Positions 1 to 7,347 of a DNA stretch of 64,000 bases are shown one piece after another (positions within the stretch are counted from its first letter, which is position 1; every line of letters begins with the position of its first letter). The position numbers were made by a program, and so were the translations under genes. Source of the stretch: Lantana camara (taxonomy: Eukaryota > Streptophyta > Magnoliopsida > Lamiales > Verbenaceae); assembly GCA_037501455.1 (NCBI GenBank), contig CM074863.1, positions 9,978,001 through 10,042,000 of the forward strand, read 5' to 3'. The notes under the pieces were generated by a model. That model was not told where the DNA came from and did no database searches. It was given only the letters and a program-made list of their open reading frames with translations.

Positions 1-1
1 T

Positions 2-418
2 CAACAATACGGAGAAAGTCCATACATAATTAGACCAAACAAAAAAAGAAAATACAGGAGAAAAGATAAAAAATATAGATGGAGAAAGAAACCTAAAAGA
101 TGGATTGATAATAATAAACATAAATTTCAAAAAAGAAGAAGACGTTTCTTTAAAAAGAAAGAATACAAACCAAATCAAAAATACTGTCCAGAAGGAAAGA
201 AAAAATGTCAATGCTGGCTTTGTCACGAAGAAGGACACTACGCTAGGGAATGTCCCAAACAACGAAAACAACCTGAGAAAAAACTATATATACTTCAAGT
301 AGCTCAAACATACGATTTAGAACCAATAGAAGAAGACTATTCTGATTTGGAAAACATATATGAAATAGAAACAGTTACAGAATCAGAAAATGAATCCAGT
401 TCAGACGAAGATTTTTAA
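2..418 (+). CDS. Viral coat protein, C-terminal part (partial)
   Basis: An open frame enters from the left window edge and ends with TAA at 416-418 (138 codons visible). It begins with a very basic Arg/Lys-rich stretch, followed by a CCHC zinc knuckle at 212-253 (CWLCHEEGHYAREC, C-x2-C-x4-H-x4-C), and ends in an acidic Ser/Glu/Asp tail. Basic arm, zinc knuckle, acidic tail is the normal layout of the caulimovirid capsid protein C-terminus, which binds pregenomic RNA. The pol start at 419-421 follows the stop with no gap, the compact arrangement expected of these viruses. The N-terminal two-thirds are not visible here. Confidence 0.85.
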   Translation, partial: QQYGESPYIIRPNKKRKYRRKDKKYRWRKKPKRWIDNNKHKFQKRRRRFFKKKEYKPNQKYCPEGKKKCQCWLCHEEGHYARECPKQRKQPEKKLYILQVAQTYDLEPIEEDYSDLENIYEIETVTESENESSSDEDF

Positions 419-2396
419 ATGAAAAACTCTAACGCTACATTCATAGAAGTAAAAATAAAAAATAAAACAACTAAAGCGTTTATAGACACAGGAGCAAGTT
501 TATGCTTTGCTTCGCCAGCTCTTACGATATTCAAATGGAAAAAAACTTAAACAACCATTAAAAATAATGATAGCAGATGCAAGTCATTATTATATTTGGT
601 ACGCCACATACTTAGAAAAAGCTTGGATACAAGGATATTGTTTTACTATACCATCCATATACAGACATGAAACAGGATTACCATTCATCCTAGGAAATAA
701 CTTTTTGAAATTATATAGACCCTTTTGTCAAGATTTGAAATACATCACTTTAAAATCACCTGTTAATGAAAAACTATCTCAAAAGAGTGAAACAGTTGAA
801 ATACCTATAGTAAAAATTGAAGACAGAAGTAATCTTATAGATAAAATAGATTTTTTAATCAATCATGAATTAATACTTTTCATAAAAACAAATCTTGAAA
901 AAGAAATAGAAGAAATTTTAGACTCAGTCACTAGTGAAGATCCTTTAGACAAAGATAAGAATAATAATTATATGATAGTTGAAATTAAACTTAAAAATCC
1001 TTTAGACGAAGTAAATGTCAAAAATAATATACCTTATTCTACAAGAGATATATATTGATGAATTTAAAGAAGAATGTAAAAAACTTTTGGAGAAATGATT
1101 AATTTCTGAAAGCGAAAGTCCACACGCAGCACCTGCTTTCTATGTTGAAAACAAGAATGAGATAAACCGAGGAAAACGACGAATGGTCATAAATTATAAA
1201 CAATTAAATGAGAAAACTATAGGAGATGCATAAAAACTATAGGAGATGCATATAAACTCCCTAGAATTGATTATATCAAAGATAGGTTAAAGGGAAAAAC
1301 ATGGTTCAGTACATTAGACGCTAAATCAGGATATTGGCAATTGAGATTGCATGAGGATACAAAACTACTAACAACTTTTACATGTCCTCCACAGAAACAT
1401 TACCAATGGAATGTTTTACCATTTGGTTTGAAACAAGCACCTGGAATATATCAAAGATTTATGGATAAAAACCTTGAAGGATTAGAAGACATTTGTCTTG
1501 CTTACATTGACGATATTATCATCTTTAGTAATCAAGATAAAGAAGATCATTTGAAAAAACTAAAAATAGTTTTGAAACGATGTAAAGACAAATGACTAAT
1601 TCTTTTTAAAAAGAAAGCAGTCTTATGTAAACAAAAAATTGATTTTCTAGGAAATACTTTTGATTCACAAGGAAACATAGTTCTTCAAGATAACATTTTG
1701 AAAAAATTAAATGATTTTCCAGATCAAATTACTGATCGAAAACAATTACAAAGATTTCTTGGATGTTTAAACTATATTTCTGATCAAGGATTCACAAAGA
1801 ACCTTGCTAAAGAAAGAACACAATTACAAAAGAAACTTTCTGAAAAAATACAATGGAATTGGCGAATTGATGATTCGATACAAGTACAGAAAATAAAACA
1901 GTATTGTGAAACATTGCCTGTTTTATACAATCCAAAGGAAAATGATTTTATTATCATTGAGACAGATGCTTCAAACGATACATGGTCTGGTTGCATGCTT
2001 GCAATACCAGCCGAAAAAATGAATACAAACGACCTCGAAGGTCATATGAATACAAGAACCAAAAAGGTTCCCGAGATTACACAACTCTGTAAATACATAT
2101 CTGGGACATTTACAGAAACCTAGAAAAATTATACAGTCCATGAAAAAGAGACACTTGCATGTCTAAAGATACTTCGGAAGTGGAAACTCGAGCTTTTACC
2201 TCGAGAATTCAAACTTCGAACAGACTCAAAATACTTAACAAACTTTTACAGGTACACACTTCGAGACAACTACAATCAAGGAAGATTGATACGTTGGCAG
2301 CTCGAGATAAGAAGATACCAGTTTCACATCATATACATAAAATCAGAAGAAAACGCTCTTGCAGACACACTCACACGAGAATGGAGGCAGCGATAG
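419..2396 (+). pseudogene. Viral polymerase polyprotein (protease-RT-RNase H), broken
   Basis: Starts at the ATG directly after the coat-protein stop. An aspartic protease motif FIDTGAS lies near 480-500. A frameshift near 500-515 moves the rest into another frame (open about 507-1058). Further lesions are a TGA at 1095-1097, a 20-bp tandem duplication at about 1213-1252, TGA at 1593-1595 and TAG at 2121-2123. Reverse transcriptase is recognisable from about 1060 with the catalytic box YIDD near 1504-1515. RNase H has all four expected acidic positions: TDAS (~1960), HEKETLA (~2140), RTDSK (~2220) and ENALADTLTR (~2350). The terminal TAG at 2394-2396 overlaps the next ORF. Domain order and overlap match Caulimoviridae pol. 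No functional enzyme can be made from this copy. Confidence 0.9.
1213..1252 (+). repeat. 20-bp tandem duplication inside viral pol
   Basis: The stretch around ACTATAGGAGATGCAT occurs twice in tandem with a 20-bp period. Since 20 is not a multiple of three, the second copy shifts the RT frame and brings in a TAA. It is one of several inactivating lesions and probably arose by replication slippage after integration. Confidence 0.85.
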
Positions 2397-3763
2397 ACTT
2401 GATGACACAAAACATTAAAACAATTGATCGTGAGATACAACAATTCACGAAAGCTAAACATTTGGAGATACAAAGATTCACAGAATTCAAGATGACACAA
2501 CGTCAAGAACTTCTTACCGCATTACACGCTGTTCAACAAGCAGCCGGACTTCCACCATCAGAGTTCCCAACAAGCGTGGTGGATCCATCACCATCCAAAA
2601 CATTCACAAAATCAAAAACATTTCCACAAACAACAGCAGAAGGGAATACTTCATCATCAGCAACTACACGAGACAATGAAGATGAAAGAAAGCAAATTAA
2701 ACAATGGTATGTTATATTCAATGGTTCAAGCCGAGGAATATATGATCAATGGTCGAAAGCCAATGTTCATATACAAGGAAACCCAGCCACATCATACAAA
2801 ACATACAACAGTCTTGCAGAAGCCAAACAAGCCTTTGAAGAAACAAAAACCTACAAAAACTCCCTTCAAACCACTCCAACACTTCAAGCCCAAAACAGTT
2901 TCAAGAAAAGGATGAGAGTCCTTGGAAATATACCCACGGTAAATCCAATGGACCGCGTTCAAACATCAGCCCAAAAAGAGGCCCAAATACAACCCTCAAA
3001 AGAAAATTTTGATAATCTCCTGAAATCTATTTTTGAATACAACCCAAAGACAGACAAAAACAACCTTTTTTGGTACCCAGTAAACAGAAACGGCCCAAAA
3101 GTCGTTATATTCGAACAAGCAGACCCAGACTTGATATACCAATTCTTCATACATGGATTTCTTGACACCCTATACTTCAAAAACCCAAACTGCTTTCGAA
3201 AACTCAGCCCAAAACTAAAGTCAACACTTCAAGACTATGCTAGACGAGTCTCAAAAGGAAACATGGATAAAGAAATAGTCTTCAAATCCACACTTTCATA
3301 TCCTATCTTCAACGAAGAAGGAGTATCGGTATACTCTCATGGAATTATCAAACTGATAGTTTCAAATGGAGAATACCCCTGCATCGATACAATGAAGACA
3401 CTTGATGACATAAATGAGATAGTTGCAAAACAACTAAATCAAATATTTTATGCATCACAGGGGATAAACAAGGACAGTAATGTCAAAATAAACTACAAAT
3501 CCAATTATCATCTGATATATGGATTTTCGAGATACACAATTCCACCGTTACAGCTGAAAACATTGGAAAACTTTGAGAAAACTTTTATCAAGATTGAAGA
3601 ACACAGCCTGAAGACACTTCCTATGGAAATCAAACTTATTTTCTGTGAATACAGTGAAATAATTGATGAACACAGCTGTGCAATGTGCCAAGACAAAGCT
3701 GAAGAAACAGGGTCCCATAATTCAAACGAGTCAATAAAAGAAGACACTGTTACTAAAGAGTAA
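2381..3763 (+). CDS. Viroplasmin / translational transactivator (TAV)-like protein, open frame
   Basis: ATG at 2381 starts inside the last codons of pol and gives 460 residues to TAA. In-frame codons upstream (from 2159) belong to another reading of pol, so the overlap ATG is preferred. The N-terminal ~60 residues are helical and charged. At about residues 108-155 there is a viroplasmin/RNase H1 N-terminal-like fold (WYVIFNGSSRGIYDQW, then SYKTYNSLAEAKQAFEE). In caulimovirids this protein forms inclusion bodies and promotes reinitiation on polycistronic RNA. The C-terminal half lacks motifs I recognise apart from a Cys pair (CAMC) near the end. It is the only large viral frame here with no stop or frameshift; expression is unknown. 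Confidence 0.82.
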   Translation: MEAAIDLMTQNIKTIDREIQQFTKAKHLEIQRFTEFKMTQRQELLTALHAVQQAAGLPPSEFPTSVVDPSPSKTFTKSKTFPQTTAEGNTSSSATTRDNEDERKQIKQWYVIFNGSSRGIYDQWSKANVHIQGNPATSYKTYNSLAEAKQAFEETKTYKNSLQTTPTLQAQNSFKKRMRVLGNIPTVNPMDRVQTSAQKEAQIQPSKENFDNLLKSIFEYNPKTDKNNLFWYPVNRNGPKVVIFEQADPDLIYQFFIHGFLDTLYFKNPNCFRKLSPKLKSTLQDYARRVSKGNMDKEIVFKSTLSYPIFNEEGVSVYSHGIIKLIVSNGEYPCIDTMKTLDDINEIVAKQLNQIFYASQGINKDSNVKINYKSNYHLIYGFSRYTIPPLQLKTLENFEKTFIKIEEHSLKTLPMEIKLIFCEYSEIIDEHSCAMCQDKAEETGSHNSNESIKEDTVTKE

Positions 3764-3770
3764 TGTAAAC

Positions 3771-4010
3771 TGATGCATGCAATGACGTAAAACACTCAAG
3801 GAAATACACAAGCAATGATGAACACACCTCAATAATGCAGACTTTATGTCTCTGTCTGATTTTAGGTGCAGTTGTTGGGCACCATTATTATCTTTACTTT
3901 AAGTCTTTTTCTACTTTTTATCTTTTTTATTTTTGTACATTAGTGTGTATTATTTGTTTTCTGCAATTATTGGTCTTTGTAATAGAGAGTTGAGCGCCTA
4001 TATAATGGCC
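3771..4010 (+). promoter_or_regulatory. Viral pregenomic (35S-like) promoter region
   Basis: The intergenic region after TAV holds a TATA box (CTATATAATGG, about 3998-4008) and, about 215 bp upstream, a TGACGTAA core at 3783-3790 near a TGATGCATGC repeat, reminiscent of the as-1 TGACG elements of 35S-type promoters. Its place between the TAV and movement genes is where caulimovirids carry the pregenomic RNA promoter. The start site would be near 4030. Activity is not shown. Confidence 0.6.
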
Positions 4011-4320
4011 TCAATGTAGTATGTAATATTCAGACTTCAATAGAAGGAAAAAGATCATGTGTTGATCAAAAAACTCTCTGAGTTTTAAGCCTTTGAGTTT
4101 TCTTTTCTGTTGACCTCACGCCTGAATAGCAGAACCATACACAAAATAACCATACACAACCAAACAATTCTCATACCAAAATCAAACATATACTTTGAAG
4201 AAAGATGAATAGGTAACATGGAGTGCATGAAGACAGTAGATAGGAATACACAAACAGGTAAACAATACAAACTTCGTTCTGAAATTGCTATTTATATTTT
4301 GTATACTAAAAATTATATAC

Positions 4321-5285
4321 ATGGAAACTAGTTTAATAGATCAGATTGAACACTTTGAAACAACTGAAGAATACGGATACTTTTCTCAAGATATTGTTAT
4401 AGACAACAAAAAATTAAACAAAGTTAGAAGAAAAGAGTTAAACTTAATTGATGGACAAGATATGAAAACAGATTTAAAAACAAATCTGAGTAGAAAAAAC
4501 ATTATATTATACGGAAAATTTAGATGTGAAACACCTATCGAAATTTCTACAACAAAAGGAACACAGGCTATTTCGTTGATAAACAAAGCTGATATAATTC
4601 AGAAAATTAAAAAAGCAAAACATACACCTAGTGAAATAGGATATATACATATTTCTACAATACAGATACTAATTAAGAGTACATTTGCTGAAGGAATAAA
4701 CTCACCCATAAAACTAGCTATATGTGATGACAGAATTATGAACATAAAAGATAAAATACTTGGAATAATTGAAGGAAACCTTGCTTCTACTAAACTACAT
4801 TTTAATGTAGCTTTACACTACGCTATACCACTAGTAACAGAAAAACTAGATAAATCTTTAAACATTACTTATAAATTCGAAAGACAAGATTCAATGGAAA
4901 CAAACGACTATCCATTTTCAATAACATACACCATTGGATATGCTCTGACAAACAGCCATCATAGTATACAATTCAAAAACACAGATAAGATATATATGGA
5001 AGATATTTTTCGAGAAGTTTCTCGTATAAAATATATACCAAAGACACCTATTATACAACATCTTAATACTAATGTTTTTCAAATAAAACACCTAAACTTT
5101 TAAAAAGTAAAAGCACATGTTATACATATCTACCACCAAATCAAAGAACTAATGAAACTAGTACACGGGCCTCTATTAAAAACTTTAAAGAAGAGAGATC
5201 TTCTAATGAAATAACTGAAAACGAATTCACACAATTAGCCGATCAAATGGCTAAATTAACCACAACTATCAAGGAAACACTCTGA
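4321..5285 (+). pseudogene. Viral cell-to-cell movement protein, C-terminus frameshifted
   Basis: The ATG at 4321 opens a 260-residue frame to TAA at 5101-5103, with movement-protein features: an amphipathic N-terminus, a central block ending in GYIHISTIQILIKSTF, then LAICDDRI and a FNVALHYAIPL segment, all typical of the 30K superfamily core. These proteins line plasmodesmata and enlarge them. Just past the stop another frame encodes a Ser/Thr/Glu-rich tail with a predicted helix ending at TGA 5283-5285, so the true C-terminus appears displaced by a frameshift at the A/T run near 5098-5108. The core is uninterrupted. The downstream end lies 7 bp before the primer site. Confidence 0.8.
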
Positions 5286-5292
5286 GCTTTTA

Positions 5293-5304
5293 TGGTATCA
5301 GAGC
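5293..5304 (+). other. tRNA-Met primer-binding site of the pararetrovirus
   Basis: TGGTATCAGAGC is an exact match to the initiator tRNA-Met complement used for minus-strand DNA priming. It lies just downstream of the movement gene and before three small ORFs. This placement is known in soymoviruses and unlike typical caulimoviruses. Confidence 0.85.
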
Positions 5305-5324
5305 CCGTATACGATTCTACAAAC

Positions 5325-5513
5325 ATGAGTCAACAATTAAAATACTGGTTATCTAGATCTTTGATACAAATAGAAGAAGATATGTTCATAAGTAAACAAA
5401 TGATTGAGAAATATGAGAAACACGAATATTTTGAAAAAGCATGGATAGAATACTGTAACTTTTTAAAGTTAAAACACATAAAAAAGATACTTTTATCTCT
5501 AATATATGCTTAA
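5325..5513 (+). CDS. Small viral ORF after the primer site (ORF Ib-like)
   Basis: A 62-residue frame from ATG 5325, charged and helix-prone (KYWLSRSLIQIEEDMF, later YFEKAWIEYCNFLKLK). I recognise no domain. Its position directly behind the primer site corresponds to ORF Ib of soymoviruses (inference from order only). The stop is followed 4 bp later by the next ATG at 5518, a spacing suited to reinitiation. Confidence 0.5.
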   Translation: MSQQLKYWLSRSLIQIEEDMFISKQMIEKYEKHEYFEKAWIEYCNFLKLKHIKKILLSLIYA

Positions 5514-5517
5514 AATA

Positions 5518-5739
5518 ATGGAAAGACTTAATTATAAAGCAAGAATAACACGAGATATACAAAAGATAGAAGAACGAGTTATTATAAACGAATATCTGGT
5601 TAAAATGACATACCATGATTTAAAATACAATAAAAATTTATCATTAAGAACTCAAGAAATAATGATAGAAACTGTAAACGCAGATTTGAAAAATATAAAA
5701 AGAAAAAGAGATACAGTATATCAAATGGCATACGCCTAA
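5518..5739 (+). CDS. Small viral ORF, coiled-coil-like (ORF II position)
   Basis: A 73-residue frame starting 4 bp after the previous stop. It is almost entirely charged and helical (TRDIQKIEERVIINEYLVK, NADLKNIKRKRDTVYQMAYA) and could form a coiled coil. Its position corresponds to ORF II of soymoviruses; function unknown. The next ATG lies 2 bp after its stop. Confidence 0.5.
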   Translation: MERLNYKARITRDIQKIEERVIINEYLVKMTYHDLKYNKNLSLRTQEIMIETVNADLKNIKRKRDTVYQMAYA

Positions 5740-5741
5740 TT

Positions 5742-6026
5742 ATGAGTTATAAACCAAAAATAAATAAAGACATTATAACAGAAGAAAAACAACAAACAAA
5801 AGAAATTATGAATGCTAAAAGAATTAAACAAATGGGAAAAAATTTGGAAACATCTTTACAAAAAGAAGAAATATATAAGAAAAATTATGAAAAAACAATA
5901 AATAAAAACATATTAAATAGAGATACAATTATACAAGGTATAAAAGAACAAGGAAAAATAATAAATCATATAAACAATAAGTTTATACAAAAAATACATG
6001 AAAGAGAAATTAATGGACCAAATTGA
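5742..6026 (+). CDS. Small basic viral ORF (ORF III / virion-associated-like position)
   Basis: A 94-residue Lys/Glu/Asn-rich frame, helical throughout, with heptad-like stretches (KRIKQMGKNLETSLQKEE). Caulimovirids place the virion-associated, nucleic-acid-binding coiled-coil protein just before the coat protein, and this ORF sits in that slot. The assignment rests on position and composition, not on a conserved motif. Confidence 0.45.
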   Translation: MSYKPKINKDIITEEKQQTKEIMNAKRIKQMGKNLETSLQKEEIYKKNYEKTINKNILNRDTIIQGIKEQGKIINHINNKFIQKIHEREINGPN

Positions 6027-6041
6027 AAACATTTATAAACT

Positions 6042-6170
6042 ATGAGCATTAACTATAAATATACAAAAAAGCTAAAAACAGAAACTATGATAAAGACGTT
6101 GAATAGGAAAACGTCTTACACTAAAAGTAAAAGGAAATATAAATATACACTACTTTTACAAAACTTTTGA
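6042..6170 (+). pseudogene. Start of a basic viral ORF, possibly the coat-protein N-terminus, truncated
   Basis: ATG at 6042 opens 42 codons of Lys/Tyr/Thr-rich sequence to TGA at 6168-6170. It follows the ORF III-like gene by 15 bp and lies where the coat-protein gene should start. Virus-like AT-rich sequence runs about 50 bp further before plant DNA begins. If this is the coat-protein start, the virus was opened inside that gene and its two ends flank the insertion. Confidence 0.4.
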
Positions 6171-6300
6171 ACAATTACACCTTTTTTATAATTTCACCTA
6201 TTTTCGAGATTTAACAGGTACCTCCCCGTTCTTGGGATTTATCCTTTGATGCCGTTTAATAAGATTAAGTTAATTTGATCCATTTATTTGTGAATTTCAG

Positions 6301-6934
6301 GGTCTGTTAGGAATGCTGCATCTTTCGGTCCTTCTTCAGAACAGAATAGAGCTATGGCGGAACCAGATTATATCTTTAAGGGCAAATTACACCAAGGTCC
6401 CCTGAGGTTTGACATAATTACAAATTAATCCCTCTATTTCTGGAAATTACGGATTAGTCCCTATAAATACTGTTTCAATTGAGGTCCCTAGACGCCGTTA
6501 GGGTTCCGTTAATTTTGACAGGACTACATTGTTGATGTGATTTAGTTAAGGGGTCGTTTTGTAAGAAAATTCATAGTTCAGAGACTTTTTTGTAATGTTT
6601 TTTGAAAATTCAAATATCAAAATTAACGGAACCCTAACGGCGTCTAGGGACCTCAATTGAAACAGTATTTATAGGGACTAATCTGTAATTTTCAGAAGTG
6701 GAGGGATTAATTTGTAATTATACCAAACCTTAGGGACCTTGGTGTAATTTCCCCTATCTTTAATTTGTCCGAGTATCATCAGAAGTCCCAACCTCGTAAC
6801 CTGAATCTTGATAAACTTGCTGATGAAGGATATAAATGGCGCGAGTACGGGCAAAAACAGGACGCTGAATACCCTCGAAGCTGTTTCAAATTCACTCAAG
6901 CGGAGAAGAAAGTCGAACGGTCTTTTGATGGGAT
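6301..6934 (+). pseudogene. Group I-like WRKY transcription factor exon, disrupted
   Basis: A 3' splice site (TTTGTGAATTTCAG, ending at 6300) leads into coding sequence. After the MITE at 6380-6754 it continues in the same frame as LADEGYKWREYGQKQ and then YPRSCFKFTQAEKKVERS. This is the N-terminal WRKY domain pattern, with WRKYGQK changed to WREYGQK and about four residues missing after GQKQ. The zinc-binding CX4C is lost: the first Cys position reads Phe (FKFTQ) and the Asn-Cys is deleted. A second insertion, the LTR element at 6935, cuts the exon after SFDG. WRKY factors bind W-box DNA; this copy should not. No C-terminal WRKY domain was seen. Confidence 0.8.
6380..6754. mobile_element. 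Mutator-type MITE inside the WRKY exon
   Basis: Long terminal inverted repeats (about 150 bp) start GGGCAAATTACACCAAGGTC and end with the complement. The target duplication is a perfect 9-bp TATCTTTAA at 6371-6379 and 6755-6763. The 9-bp duplication is diagnostic for Mutator-like insertion. The subterminal motif CGCCGTTAGGGTTCCGTTAA occurs in both arms. No coding capacity. Confidence 0.92.
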
Positions 6935-7347
6935 TGTTATGAGCATGACTGTATAAAAGGGTTAATAGGATCAAGAAACGGTGTAATTTGGAGGAGGCGC
7001 ATTCCATTTGAAGAAACGTCAAAGTTTTATCTTATTTCCTTAATACGTTTTTCATTAGTTAATTGTAATAAAGCTTAATTAGTTGTTTAATTAGCTATTA
7101 TGGTTGTGTTTTGTTGCTGAGATACTATATCAGCTGGAGTGTGTGAACTTCAGGGAGGTTATGAATGAAGAATGTCCACTTTGTTTTCTTTGGCTTTTCT
7201 CTCTTTCATTTTCTTTTCTCTTTGATTCTCCTTCTCATTACTCTTGTTTCATCCGATTTGTTCTTTATCTAAGAATTGTGTTGTTAATTATTAGAAATAT
7301 GGAAGTCTTGTCCCAAATTACCGAGGCTCCGATTCTGAACCATAACA
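6935..7347 (+). repeat. 5' LTR of the ALMT-carrying retrotransposon
   Basis: 413 bp, TG...CA ends, one visible difference from the 3' copy. It contains a pyrimidine-rich stretch (about 7185-7250) and an ATG at 7299 that is in frame with the long internal ORF. Confidence 0.95.

Larger units (their letters stand above)
1..6230 (+). mobile_element. Endogenous plant pararetrovirus (Caulimoviridae, soymovirus-like), near unit length
   Basis: The gene order is: coat-protein C-terminus, protease-RT-RNase H, viroplasmin/transactivator, promoter region, movement protein, tRNA-Met primer site, three small ORFs, then the start of another basic ORF that may be the coat-protein N-terminus. This is a circular Caulimoviridae map opened inside the coat-protein region. 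A primer site downstream of the movement gene is a soymovirus trait (family knowledge); most caulimoviruses have it upstream. Base use is strongly AT-rich, unlike its flanks. Pol and movement frames carry stops, a 20-bp duplication and frameshifts, so this is an old inactive copy. The right junction with plant DNA lies near 6200-6240; the left edge is outside the window. Confidence 0.88.

Noticed and set aside
2159..2380. Upstream in-frame extension of the viroplasmin ORF
   Set aside because: This stretch encodes the RNase H end of pol in another frame. The ATG overlapping the pol stop (2381) fits Caulimoviridae organisation.
1..6230. Possibility that the viral insertion is replication-competent
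   Set aside because: Pol has a frameshift, a 20-bp duplication and several stops, and the movement gene is frameshifted. No intact genome is present in the window.
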